A stretch of DNA of 64,000 nt from CAVSEK01 sp963726975 (GTDB lineage Bacteria > Actinomycetota > Actinomycetes > Mycobacteriales > SCTD01): the NCBI GenBank assembly GCA_963726975.1, contig CAVSEK010000002.1, positions 1 through 64,000 on the forward strand. The letters are read 5' to 3'. The notes beneath the pieces were generated by a model. That model was not told where the DNA came from, searched no databases, and saw nothing but the letters and a program-made list of their open reading frames with translations. Position numbers and translations under genes: made by a program. This document shows, piece after piece, positions 38,113-47,890 of this stretch. Positions within the stretch are counted from its first letter, which is position 1. Each line of letters opens with the position of its first letter.

Positions 38113-38826
38113 CTGAGCGCGCCCGTCTTCCTCGCGCCGGACCTGTCCGGCGGCCGCGTCCTGCTCGACGGTCCGGAGGGCCGGCACGCCGCCGGGTCCC
38201 GGCGGCTCCAGCCGGGGGAGGCCGTCGACCTCGTCGACGGCCGGGGCACCCGTGCCGACTGCCGCGTCGTGCGCGCCGGTCGCGACGAGGTGCTGCTCGA
38301 GGTGCTCGGGCGCGAGCACGAGCCGGCCCCCTCGCCGCGGCTCGTGCTGGTGCAGGCGCTGCCCAAGGGCGACCGCGGCGAGCTGGCGGTCGAGCTGGCG
38401 ACCGAGGTCGGGGTCGACGAGGTCGTGCCCTGGGTCGCCGCGCGCTGCGTCATGCAGTGGAAGGGCGAGCGCGGCGAGCGCGCCAGGGAGAGGTGGCAGG
38501 CGACGGCCCGCGAGGCCGCCAAGCAGTCCCGGCGGTCGTGGGTCCCCGACGTGGCGCCGCTGCACACGACCCGCCAGGTCGCCGAGCGGGCCACCGGCGG
38601 CGCGGTCCTCGTGCTGCACGAGGCGGCCCGCACGCCGCTGACCGGTGTCGACCTGCCCGCGCACGGCGACGTGCTGCTCGTGGTGGGCCCGGAGGGCGGC
38701 CTCACCGAGGACGAGCTCGCCCTGCTCGGCGGCACGGCCGTACGCCTCGGACCGACCGTCCTGCGCACGTCGACGGCGGGCGCCGCGGCGGTCGCGGTGC
38801 TGAGCGCGCGCACCGGCCGGTGGTGA
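38113..38826 (+). CDS. rsmE: 16S rRNA m3U1498 methyltransferase RsmE (start codon problem)
   Basis: About 237 aa in this frame. RsmE methylates U1498 of 16S rRNA. Seen: N-terminal PUA-like part (APVFLAPDL, LDGPEGRHAAGSRRL), PKGDRGELAVELATEVGVDE, WQATAREAAKQSRRSWVP, and the SPOUT knot VVGPEGGLTEDEL and LGPTVLRTSTAG. No ATG, GTG or TTG precedes the PUA domain in frame; the entry begins at a CTG. The first normal start (GTG 38269) would delete the PUA domain. GTG 38102, overlapping the dnaJ stop as GTGA, would read into this frame if one base were added to the GGG at 38107-38109, so a missing G is suspected. Confidence 0.85.
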   Translation: MSAPVFLAPDLSGGRVLLDGPEGRHAAGSRRLQPGEAVDLVDGRGTRADCRVVRAGRDEVLLEVLGREHEPAPSPRLVLVQALPKGDRGELAVELATEVGVDEVVPWVAARCVMQWKGERGERARERWQATAREAAKQSRRSWVPDVAPLHTTRQVAERATGGAVLVLHEAARTPLTGVDLPAHGDVLLVVGPEGGLTEDELALLGGTAVRLGPTVLRTSTAGAAAVAVLSARTGRW

Positions 38827-38827
38827 C

Positions 38828-39505
38828 TCAGGTCCGGTCCTGCACGCCCCCGGGCACGTCGAGGGCCTCGGCGACGAGCGGGCCGTGCCCTCGCCGCCGG
38901 CGCACCAGGTGCACGGCGACGAGCGCGACGCCCACGACAGCGGTGAGGGCGAGCGCTCCGCGCCCCAGCCAGCGCTCGAGCTGGTGGTACGACGCCCCCG
39001 CCGCGGTGCCGCCGAGCACGCAGGCGTTCGCCCAGACGAGGCCCCCGAGGGCGTTCCAGACGAGGAAGGTGCGGAACGGCAGGCGCGCCATCCCGGCGGC
39101 GCTGGGCAGCAGCGCGCGCAGCAGCGCCGTGAAGCGCCCCAGGAAGACGGCCGGACCGCCACGGCGGCGCAGGAACGCCTCCGCCGTGCGCCACCGCGCG
39201 TCGCCGACCACGCGGCCGAGGCGGCTGCGCTGCACCGCCGGCCCGTAGCGCCTGCCCACCAGCCACCCGACGCTGTCCCCGAGCACGGCGCCCAGGGTCG
39301 CCAGCACGCAGAGCGCGACGACGTCGACGCGACCGGTCCCCGGCACCGCGCCGGAGGCCAGCACCCCCGCCAGGACCAGCGCCGTCTCGCCGGGGAACAG
39401 GAACCCGACGAACAGCGAGCACTCGACGAACGGCAGGAGGAAGACCAGCAGGTAGACGGTCCAGACCGGGACCGCGACGAGCAGGTCCTCGAGGACGGCG
39501 CCCAC
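38828..39505 (-). CDS. DedA-family membrane protein
   Basis: About 225 aa, multi-helix. DedA/VTT signature: FVECSLFVGFLFPGETALVL, LGDSVGWLVGRRYGP, FLGRFTALLRALLPSAAGMA and FRTFLVWNALGGLVWA. DedA proteins act in lipid-carrier (undecaprenyl phosphate) recycling or membrane homeostasis. GTG 39505 is chosen because TACGCT ends 6 nt upstream, the leaderless pattern. The gene is convergent with rsmE, 1 nt apart. Confidence 0.9.
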   Translation of the reverse strand: MGAVLEDLLVAVPVWTVYLLVFLLPFVECSLFVGFLFPGETALVLAGVLASGAVPGTGRVDVVALCVLATLGAVLGDSVGWLVGRRYGPAVQRSRLGRVVGDARWRTAEAFLRRRGGPAVFLGRFTALLRALLPSAAGMARLPFRTFLVWNALGGLVWANACVLGGTAAGASYHQLERWLGRGALALTAVVGVALVAVHLVRRRRGHGPLVAEALDVPGGVQDRT

Positions 39506-39511
39506 GGCCGG

Positions 39512-39517
39512 AGCGTA
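39512..39517 (-). promoter_or_regulatory. -10 element of the dedA-like gene (leaderless)
   Basis: TACGCT on the minus strand ends 6 nt before the GTG at 39505. The plus-strand TAGGAT at 39551-39556 is the likely -10 of phoH. Confidence 0.5.
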
Positions 39518-39606
39518 GGTCGTCGCGCGCCCTCGTGCAGGCGGCGCGCGTAGGATCGAGGGCGACACGCCCTCCACAGGAAGCAGGTACGGCGCCCGCC
39601 GACCCC

Positions 39607-40677
<1,071 letters not shown>

Positions 40678-40687
40678 GCGGCCGCCC

Positions 40688-41185
40688 GTGAGCATCGAGG
40701 TCGCCAACGAGAGCGGCACGACGGTCGACGAGGACGCCCTCGTGCGCGTCGCGCGGCACGTGCTCGACCGGATGGGCGTGTCGCCGCTGGCCGAGCTGTC
40801 GCTGCTCGTCGTCGACGAGCAGGCCATGGAGGAGCTGCACGTGCGCTGGATGGGGGAGCCCGGCCCCACCGACGTGCTGGCCTTCCCCATGGACGAGCTC
40901 GACCTGCGCGGCTCCCGGGGAGTGGGGCACGACGGCGCCGAGGCCGACGCGGCCCCGGACTCCGCGGCGGTGCTCGGCGACGTCGTGCTCTGCCCGCCGG
41001 TCGCGGCGCGCCAGGCGGTCGAGGCGGGGCACGGGCAGCAGGACGAGCTCGAGCTGCTGTGCACGCACGGCGTGCTGCACCTGCTGGGCTACGACCACGC
41101 CGAGCCCGAGGAGCACGCCGAGATGTTCGGGCTGCAGGCGCAGCTGCTGCGCTCCTGGCGCGAGGCGCGCCCGCGCAGCTCGTGA
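40688..41185 (+). CDS. ybeY: rRNA maturation endoribonuclease YbeY
   Basis: 165 aa. Zinc motif CTHGVLHLLGYDHAEPEEHAEM gives the three-histidine H-x3-H-x5-H site. N-terminal part contains LSLLVVDEQAMEELHVRWMG and PTDVLAFPMDE, both typical. YbeY processes the 3' end of 16S rRNA and takes part in ribosome quality control. Ten bases after phoH and overlapping the next gene by four, so co-transcribed. Confidence 0.96.
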   Translation: MSIEVANESGTTVDEDALVRVARHVLDRMGVSPLAELSLLVVDEQAMEELHVRWMGEPGPTDVLAFPMDELDLRGSRGVGHDGAEADAAPDSAAVLGDVVLCPPVAARQAVEAGHGQQDELELLCTHGVLHLLGYDHAEPEEHAEMFGLQAQLLRSWREARPRSS

Positions 41186-42459
41186 TCAGCACCGACCTCG
41201 GACCGCTCCTGACGGCCGTGCTCTTCGTCCTCGTCGCCGGCGCCTTCGCCAGCCTCGAGGTGGCCCTCGCGCGGGTCAGCCGGGTCAGCGTCGAGGAGCT
41301 GGTGCGGCAGGGCCGGCCCGGTGCGGGACGCCTGCAGACGGTGCTCGCCGACCCGCCCCGCTCGCTCAACCTGCTGCTGCTGCTGCGGCTGGCCGCCGAG
41401 CTGGCGGCCGCCGGCATCGTCACCGCGTACTGCCTGGACCGGCTGCCCGGCTCGGCGGCCGTCGCCCTGGCCGTCGCCGTCATGGTGGTCGTCAGCTACG
41501 TCTTCATCGGCGTCGCGCCGCGGACCATCGGCCGCCAGCAGGCCGAGCGCATCGCGCTGCTCGGCGCGCCCGTCGCCCTCGGGCTGACCCGCGTCTTCGG
41601 CCCCCTGCCCCGGCTGCTCATCGCCCTCGGCAACGCCCTGACCCCCGGGCGCGGGCTGCGCGAGGGGCCGTTCGCCTCCGAGGCCGAGCTGCGCGACCTC
41701 GTCGACCTCGCCCGCGAGCGCGGCGTCGTCGAGGAGGCCGAGCGCGACATGATCGACAACGTCTTCGACCTCGGCGACACGCTCGCCCGCGAGGTGATGG
41801 TGCCGCGGACCGACATGGTCGTCATCGAGCAGGACAAGACGGTCCGCCAGGGGCTGAACCTGGCGCTGCGCAGCGGCTTCAGCCGCGTGCCCGTCGTCGG
41901 CGAGGACGGCCCCGACGACGTCGTCGGCGTCGCCTACCTCAAGGACCTCGTGCGCGTGGAGCGGGTCGACGGCGGCGCCCACCGGCCCCTGTCTCAGGTG
42001 GTCCGGGCGCCGGTCTTCGTGCCCGAGAGCAAGCCGGTCGACGACCTGCTGCGCGAGATGCAGAGCTCGCTCGGGCACCTCGCGATCGTCGTGGACGAGT
42101 ACGGCGGCACGGCCGGGCTCGTCACCATGGAGGACGTCCTCGAGGAGATCGTCGGCGAGATCGTCGACGAGTACGACCGCGAGCGCCCACCGGTCGAGCA
42201 GCTGGACCCCGACACCTACCGGGTGACGTCGCGGCTGCCCGTCGAGGACCTCGAGGAGCTCTTCGAGGTGGAGCTGCCGCACGAGGACGTCGAGACCGTC
42301 GGGGGGCTGCTCGCCAGCGCCCTCGGCAAGGTGCCGATCCCGGGCGCGACCGCGACCGTCTCGGGGGTCACCCTCGTGGCCGAGACCGCGGCCGGTCGCC
42401 GCAACAAGATCACCACGGTGCTGGCCAGCCGCACCGGAGAGCAGGAGGAGCTGCGTTGA
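41182..42459 (+). CDS. CNNM/HlyC-CorC family membrane protein with CBS domains
   Basis: 425 aa. N-terminal CNNM membrane domain (three to four helices; VAGAFASLEVALARVSRVSV), a CBS pair (REVMVPRTDMVVIEQ and VPVVGEDGPDDVVGVAYLKD), and a C-terminal CorC_HlyC domain (RLPVEDLEELFEVELPHED). The family includes magnesium and cobalt efflux transporters; the name hemolysin is historical. Starts in a GTGA overlap with ybeY and ends in a TTGA overlap with the next gene. Confidence 0.93.
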   Translation: MISTDLGPLLTAVLFVLVAGAFASLEVALARVSRVSVEELVRQGRPGAGRLQTVLADPPRSLNLLLLLRLAAELAAAGIVTAYCLDRLPGSAAVALAVAVMVVVSYVFIGVAPRTIGRQQAERIALLGAPVALGLTRVFGPLPRLLIALGNALTPGRGLREGPFASEAELRDLVDLARERGVVEEAERDMIDNVFDLGDTLAREVMVPRTDMVVIEQDKTVRQGLNLALRSGFSRVPVVGEDGPDDVVGVAYLKDLVRVERVDGGAHRPLSQVVRAPVFVPESKPVDDLLREMQSSLGHLAIVVDEYGGTAGLVTMEDVLEEIVGEIVDEYDRERPPVEQLDPDTYRVTSRLPVEDLEELFEVELPHEDVETVGGLLASALGKVPIPGATATVSGVTLVAETAAGRRNKITTVLASRTGEQEELR

Positions 42460-42803
42460 CGCCGGAGGACGGCAAGATCGTGACCCTGGCCCGCGGGGCC
42501 CGGCTGCGGGCGCACGCGCCGCACACCGGCCTCGCCGAGGGAGCGGCCGTGCGCGACGGCGACGGGCGCACCTACGCCGCGGCCACCGTCGAGAACCACG
42601 ACCCGGCCCTGACGACCTCCGCGCTGCGCGGCGCCGTCGCCGCCGGCGCGTCCAGCGGGGTGCGCACCTTCGAGGCGGCGGCCCTCGTCACCGAGGGGCT
42701 GGTCTCCGAGGCCGACCTCGCCGTGCTGAGGGAGTTCGGCGTCGGCGTGCCCGTGCACGTCGCCGGACCGGACGGCGCGGTGCGGGAGACGCTGAGCACC
42801 TGA
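42456..42803 (+). CDS. Cytidine-deaminase-like protein lacking catalytic residues
   Basis: 115 aa starting with TTG at 42456 (TTGA overlap). The sequence follows the deaminase fold (VTLARGARLRAHAPHTGLAE, AAVRDGDGRTYAAATVEN), but the zinc site is missing: there is no C/H-A-E motif and no PCxxC, and indeed no cysteine at all. It therefore cannot be a standard cytidine deaminase. Proteins like this next to era are, as I recall, common in actinobacteria. Function unknown; a structural or regulatory role is possible. Confidence 0.8.
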   Translation: MTPEDGKIVTLARGARLRAHAPHTGLAEGAAVRDGDGRTYAAATVENHDPALTTSALRGAVAAGASSGVRTFEAAALVTEGLVSEADLAVLREFGVGVPVHVAGPDGAVRETLST

Positions 42804-42849
42804 GCGCGCCGGTCCGCCCGGGCGCGGCGTCCGGCAGACTGGTCCCACC

Positions 42850-43770
42850 ATGACCAGCCCCCAGCCCCCGGCCTCCCCGCACCGGTCGGGCTTCGTGTGC
42901 TTCGTCGGCCGCCCCAACGCCGGCAAGTCGACCCTCACCAACGCCCTCACGGGCGCGAAGGTCGCCATCACCTCGAGCCGCCCCCAGACCACCCGGCACG
43001 CCGTGCGCGGCATCGTCCACCGGCCGGACGCCCAGCTCGTCCTCGTCGACACCCCCGGTCTGCACAAGCCGCGCACCCTGCTGGGCCAGCGGCTCAACGA
43101 CCTGGTGCGGGAGACGTACGCCGGGGTCGACGTCATCTGCCTGTGCGTGCCCGCGGGGGAGAAGGTCGGGCCGGGCGACCGCTTCATCGCCGCCGAGCTC
43201 GGCCAGGTGTCGACGCCCGTCGTCGCCGTGCTCACCAAGACCGACCTCGCGACCAAGCAGGAGACCGGCGAGCAGCTGCTGGCGCTCACCGCGCTCGGCG
43301 ACTGGGCGGAGGTCGTGCCGGTGAGCGCGGTCGCCGGGTCCCAGGTCGACCTGCTCGCCGACCTGCTCGTCGCGCGGCTGCCCGAGGGCCCGCCGCTCTA
43401 CCCCGACGGGGAGCTCACCGACGAGCCCGAGCAGGTGCTCGTGGGCGAGTTCATCCGCGAGGCGGCGCTCGAGGGCGTGCGCGACGAGCTGCCGCACTCG
43501 ATCGCCGTGACGATCGAGGAGATGCTGCCGCGCGCCGGCCGGTCCCCGGAGCGGCCGCTGCTCGACGTCTACGCCACCCTCTGGGTCGAGCGCGACAGCC
43601 AGAAGGCGATCGTGCTCGGCAAGGGCGGCGCCCGGCTGCGCGGCGTCGGGACGCAGGCGCGGCGGCAGATCGAGACGCTGCTCGGCACGCAGGTCTACCT
43701 CGACCTCAAGGTGACGGTCGCCAAGGACTGGCAGCGCGACCCGCGGCAGCTGCGCAAGCTGGGGTTCTGA
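42850..43770 (+). CDS. era: GTPase Era
   Basis: 306 aa. G1 GRPNAGKSTLTNALTG, switch SSRPQTTRHAVRGIV, G3 DTPGLHKP, G4 TKTD, then a C-terminal KH domain with VLGKGGARLRGVGTQARRQIE. Era binds the 3' end of 16S rRNA during 30S assembly. One of the few ATG starts here. CAGACT 42835-42840 ends 9 nt before it, leaving almost no leader. Confidence 0.97.
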   Translation: MTSPQPPASPHRSGFVCFVGRPNAGKSTLTNALTGAKVAITSSRPQTTRHAVRGIVHRPDAQLVLVDTPGLHKPRTLLGQRLNDLVRETYAGVDVICLCVPAGEKVGPGDRFIAAELGQVSTPVVAVLTKTDLATKQETGEQLLALTALGDWAEVVPVSAVAGSQVDLLADLLVARLPEGPPLYPDGELTDEPEQVLVGEFIREAALEGVRDELPHSIAVTIEEMLPRAGRSPERPLLDVYATLWVERDSQKAIVLGKGGARLRGVGTQARRQIETLLGTQVYLDLKVTVAKDWQRDPRQLRKLGF

Positions 43771-43782
43771 GCCCGGCCGCCC

Positions 43783-43788
43783 TAGGAT
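43783..43788 (+). promoter_or_regulatory. recO -10 element (leaderless)
   Basis: TAGGAT ends 6 nt before the recO GTG at 43795. Confidence 0.55.
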
Positions 43789-43794
43789 CACGAG

Positions 43795-44538
43795 GTGGCG
43801 CTCTACCGGGACGAGGGCGTCGTCCTGCGGGTGCACAAGCTCGGCGAGGCCGACCGCATCGTCACCGTCCTGACCCGCACGCACGGGCGCGTGCGGGCCG
43901 TCGCCAAGGGCGTGCGGCGCACGCGCTCGCGGTTCGGCGCCTCGGTCGAGCCCTTCAGCCACGTCGACCTGCAGCTGTGGCAGGGGCGCGGCGGGCTCGA
44001 CGTGGTCACCCAGGCCGACGGGCTCACGCCCTTCGGGGAGACGCTCGTCGCCGACTACCCGCGCTACACCGCCGGCACCGCCGTGCTCGAGACGGCGGAG
44101 CGCCTCACGGCCGAGGAGCGCGAGCCGGCGCTGCGGCTGTTCCTGCTCGTCGTCGGCGCGCTGCGCGCGCTCACCGGGCAGCAGGTGCGCCAGCGCGACC
44201 CCGGCCTCGTGCTCGACGCCTTCCTGCTGCGCGCCATGACGGTCGCCGGCTACGCGCCCGCGCTCGGCGACTGCGCGCGCTGCGGAGCGCCCGGGCCGCA
44301 CCGGGCCTTCTCGGTGCCCGCCGGAGGCACCGTCTGCCCGGTCTGCCGCCCGGCGGGTGCCGCCTCGCCGTCGCCCGCGGCGCTGGCCCTGCTCGTCGAC
44401 CTGCTCACCGGTGCCTGGGACCCGGCGGAGGCCAGCGAGGAGCGCACCCGGCGCGAGGCCAGCGGCCTGGTCGCGGCCCACCTGCAGTGGCACCTCGAGC
44501 GGGGGCTGCGCAGCCTGCCGCTGGTGGAGCGCGCGTGA
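43795..44538 (+). CDS. recO: DNA repair protein RecO
   Basis: 247 aa. N-terminal OB fold (YRDEGVVLRVHKLGEADRIV, GRVRAVAKGVRRTRSRFGAS) and a C-terminal zinc-binding region with two Cys pairs (CARCGAPGPH and CPVCRP). RecO loads RecA onto SSB-coated DNA with RecR. GTG 43795 is placed by the TAGGAT box. It ends in a GTGA overlap with uppS. Confidence 0.95.
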   Translation: MALYRDEGVVLRVHKLGEADRIVTVLTRTHGRVRAVAKGVRRTRSRFGASVEPFSHVDLQLWQGRGGLDVVTQADGLTPFGETLVADYPRYTAGTAVLETAERLTAEEREPALRLFLLVVGALRALTGQQVRQRDPGLVLDAFLLRAMTVAGYAPALGDCARCGAPGPHRAFSVPAGGTVCPVCRPAGAASPSPAALALLVDLLTGAWDPAEASEERTRREASGLVAAHLQWHLERGLRSLPLVERA

Positions 44539-45350
44539 GGCGGAGGTCACCGGCACCCGCCCCGGTGCGCGCGCCCGCCCCGCACCCGAGCGGTGCCCGC
44601 CCGCCGGACCTGCCGCCCGAGCTGGTGCCGCGGCACGTGGCGATCGTCATGGACGGCAACGGGCGGTGGGCCAAGGACCGGCAGCTGCCGCGCACGGCCG
44701 GGCACACCGAGGGCGAGAGCTCGCTGTTCGACGTCGTCGAGGGCGCGATCGAGCTCGGCGTCGGGTGGGTGTCGGCGTACGCCTTCTCGACCGAGAACTG
44801 GAAGCGCTCGCCCGACGAGGTGCGCTTCCTCATGGGCTTCAACCGCGACGTCATCCGGCGGCGGCGCGACGAGATGCACGCGCTCGGCGTGCGGGTGCGC
44901 TGGGCCGGGCGCCGACCGCGGCTGTGGCGCTCGGTGGTGCGCGAGCTCGAGGAGGCCGAGGAGCTCACCCGGCACAACACCGTCTGCACGCTCACCATGT
45001 GCGTCAACTACGGCGGGCGGGCCGAGATCGCCGACGCGGCGCGGGCGCTCGCGCGCGACGTCGCCGACGGCCGGCTCGACCCCGAGCGCGTCGACGAGCG
45101 GGTGCTCGCGCGCTACCTCGACGAGCCGGACATGCCCGACGTCGACCTGTTCCTGCGCACCTCGGGGGAGCAGCGCACGAGCAACTTCCTGCTCTGGCAG
45201 TCGGCGTACGCCGAGATGGTCTTCCTCGACACGCTCTGGCCCGACGTCGACCGGCGGCACCTGTGGCGCGCCTGCGAGCTCTACGCCTCCCGCGACCGCC
45301 GGTACGGCGGGGCCCTCCCGAACCGGGTCGAACTGCCCGGCGACCCCTGA
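44535..45350 (+). CDS. uppS: Isoprenyl transferase (undecaprenyl diphosphate synthase type)
   Basis: About 271 aa. The cis-prenyltransferase signature HVAIVMDGNGRWAKDRQLPR and the later DLFLRTSGEQRTSNFLLWQS are intact; the metal-binding Asp lies in VMDGNG. It makes the long polyprenyl carrier for cell-wall synthesis. Start GTG 44535 overlaps the recO stop and has GGTGGAG upstream. A Pro/Ala/Arg-rich N-terminal extension of about 35 residues precedes the domain. Confidence 0.95.
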   Translation: MRRRSPAPAPVRAPAPHPSGARPPDLPPELVPRHVAIVMDGNGRWAKDRQLPRTAGHTEGESSLFDVVEGAIELGVGWVSAYAFSTENWKRSPDEVRFLMGFNRDVIRRRRDEMHALGVRVRWAGRRPRLWRSVVRELEEAEELTRHNTVCTLTMCVNYGGRAEIADAARALARDVADGRLDPERVDERVLARYLDEPDMPDVDLFLRTSGEQRTSNFLLWQSAYAEMVFLDTLWPDVDRRHLWRACELYASRDRRYGGALPNRVELPGDP

Positions 45351-45414
45351 TGTTCACCGGTCCTGGCCCGCAACCCGCTGGATCGTGTCGGACGGCACCT
45401 CTACCGTCCCGCTC

Positions 45415-47564
45415 GTGGAGACCCTCGCGCGACTCGTCCTGCGCCACCGCCGCCTCGTCGCGCTGGGGTGGCTGCTGCTGTTCGTCGCCGGGGGAGCCGC
45501 GGCCGGCCCGGTCTCCGAGCGGCTGACCTTCGACTTCTCGCTGCCGGGGCAGCCGGGCTACGAGACCGAGCAGCGGCTCGTCGAGACGTTCGGCACCAGC
45601 ACCTTCGACACGTTCGTGCCGGTCGTGACGGTGCCGACCGGCAGCACGGTCCAGCAGCGGGCCGCGGACGTGGCGGCGGTCTTCGACGCCGTGCGGGCAG
45701 CCGTGCCGCAGGCCCGGGTCGTCGACCTCGCCAGCACGGGCGACGCCCGGTTCGTGACCGACGACGGCCGCAGCACCTTCGCGCTCGTGCAGGGGCCGCT
45801 GCCGGCCGGGTTCGGACCCGGCATCGAGGTGCAGGTCGAGCCGGCGCTGCAGGCGGCCGCCGCCGCCCGCGGGCTCTCCGGGGGGCTCACGTCCTACAAC
45901 CTGCTCGCGGCGGGCGGGGAGACCGAGGGGCCCAGCGTGCTGGCCGAGACGCTGCTCGGCGCCACCGGCGCCCTCGCCGTGCTGGCCTTCGTCTTCGCGT
46001 CCTTCCTCGCGCTCGTGCCGCTGCTCATCGCCGCGGTCTCGATCCTCACGACGTTCCTGCTCGTGCTCGGGCTGACCTACCTCACCGACGTGAGCTTCGT
46101 CGTGCAGTTCCTCATCTCGCTGGTGGGCCTCGGCGTCGCGATCGACTACTCGCTGCTGCTCGTGTCGCGCTGGCGCGAGGAGCGGGCGCACGGCCGCACC
46201 AACGAGGAGGCGGTCGTCGTCGCCGTCCAGACGGCGGGCCACGCGGTGCTCGCGTCCGGCGTGACCGTCGCCATCAGCCTGCGTCGCCCTGCTGGTCGTG
46301 CCGGTGCCGTTCCTGCGCAGCATGGGGCTCGGCGGCATGCTCATCCCGCTCGTCAGCGTCGCGGTCGTGCTCACCCTGCTGCCCGCGCTGCTGTCGACGC
46401 ATCGGACCGCGGGTCGACTGGCCGCGGATCCGCCACGACGCCGTCGCGGCCCGCGGCTGGTCGGCCTGGGCGCGGGCCATCGTGCGGCGCCGCTGGGTGG
46501 CGACGGGGGTGGCGGTGCTGGCGCTCGGCCTGCTCGTGGCGCCGGTGTTCGGGCTGAAGATCGGGCAGGCCGGCACGACCTCGCTGGCCCGCAGCGGCCC
46601 GGCGTACGAGGTGCTGGCCGGTCTGGAGGCGGCCGGCGTCGGCAGCGGGGTGCTCACCCCGATCGAGGTGCTCGTGCCCGACGCGCAGGCGCGCGCCGCG
46701 GCGTCGGCCGCGGCCCAGGTGCCGGGCGTGCGCACCGCCGTCGTCGGCACCTCGCGCGGCGGGTCCACCGTCGTCGACGTGCTGCCCGTGCGGGAGACGG
46801 TCGACAGCGAGAGCAACGTCGTCGTGGACCGGGTCCGCGACGCGGTGACCGGTGCCGTCGACGGGCCCGTGGGCGTCACCGGCACCGGCGCCGTCGTGCA
46901 GGACTACTTCAGCGCCGTCTACGACAACTTCCCCTACGTGCTGGCGCTCATCGCCGCGATCACCTTCGTGCTGCTGGTGCGGACCTTCCGCTCCGTGCTG
47001 CTGCCCATCAAGGCGGTGCTGCTCAACCTCGTGTCGCTGGCGGCGGTGTTCGGCGCCGTGACGTTCTTCTGGCAGTCCGGGCACGGCTCGGACGCGGTCT
47101 TCTCCACCTCGCCGACCGGCGCCATCACGTTCTGGTTGCCGGTGCTGATCTTCGCCTTCCTGTTCGGCCTGTCGATGGACTACGAGGTGTTCATCCTGGC
47201 GCGCATGCGGGAGGAGTACGACGCCACCGGCTCGACCGCGCAGGCGGTGGTCACCGGGCTCGGCCGCACGGGACGCCTCGTGACCTCGGCGGCGCTCATC
47301 CTGTTCTTCTCCTTCGCCGCCCTCGCGTCCGCACCGGGCACCGACATCAAGGTCCTGGGCACGGCCCTCGGCGTCGGCATCCTCATCGACGCGACCCTGG
47401 TGCGGGCGCTGCTCGTGCCGGCGCTGGTCAGCCTGTTCGGGCGGTGGAACTGGTGGCTGCCCGCCGGGCTGGCCCGGGTGCTCTTCGTCGCGCCCTCCCC
47501 GGTGGCCCCGGCCGGCAGCGAGCCGGGGCTCCCGCCGCGGCTCGCCCCGGCGCCGACGGCCTGA
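45415..47564 (+). pseudogene. MMPL-family transporter, interrupted by two 1-nt insertions
   Basis: RND-like lipid or drug exporter, about 715 aa if repaired, a normal length. The first part (LVLRHRRLVALGWLLLFVAG, GLGVAIDYSLLLVSRWREER) runs in one frame to AISL. An extra C near 46282 moves the reading into a second frame (VVPVPFLRSMGLGGMLIPLV). A second extra C near 46400 moves it into the third, which reads IGPRVDWPRIR through FGLSMDYEVFILARMREEYD to the stop. Removing both bases gives an uninterrupted MMPL sequence with no lost residues, so decay is very recent or these are sequence errors. GTG 45415 follows TACCGT by 7 nt; GTG 45385 is an alternative. Confidence 0.88.
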
Positions 47565-47573
47565 GGGTGCCGC

Positions 47574-47873
47574 TCAGGACAGCAGGGCCGTGAGACCGAG
47601 CAGGACGAGCAGCCCCAGGCCGGCGACGCGCAGCACGCGCCCGGTCGGGTCGAGGACGGGCCAGGACAGGTAGGACAGCCAGCCGACGAGGACGAGCAGG
47701 CCGACCAGGCACAGGCCCGAGGCACCCGACGGCAGGAACAGCACCCCGCCGAGCAGCAGCGCCCCGACGACGGGCACCAGCCAGCCCGGGCGGCGACCCA
47801 GCTGGGCGAGCAGCGGCGCGCTGCGGCGCTCGACGGCAGTGCGCAACGGCCCGGGCGCGGCAGGTGGGGTCAC
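47574..47873 (-). CDS. Small actinobacterial membrane protein (DUF6703-like)
   Basis: 99 aa. A charged N-terminal region is followed by hydrophobic stretches: WLVPVVGALLLGGVLFLPSG, CLVGLLVLVGWLSYLSWPVL and VAGLGLLVLLGLTALL. It resembles, from memory, the actinobacterial DUF6703 family, which has no known function. GTG 47873 has CACGCT ending 6 nt upstream. Convergent with the MMPL gene. Confidence 0.75.
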   Translation of the reverse strand: MTPPAAPGPLRTAVERRSAPLLAQLGRRPGWLVPVVGALLLGGVLFLPSGASGLCLVGLLVLVGWLSYLSWPVLDPTGRVLRVAGLGLLVLLGLTALLS

Positions 47874-47878
47874 CGGGC

Positions 47879-47885
47879 TAGCGTG
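47879..47885. promoter_or_regulatory. Overlapping divergent -10 elements
   Basis: TAGCGT (plus, 47879-47884) ends 6 nt before GTG 47891. CACGCT (minus, 47885-47880) ends 6 nt before GTG 47873. The two boxes are offset by one base, so both leaderless genes may share one polymerase site. Confidence 0.5.
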
Positions 47886-47890
47886 CCAGC

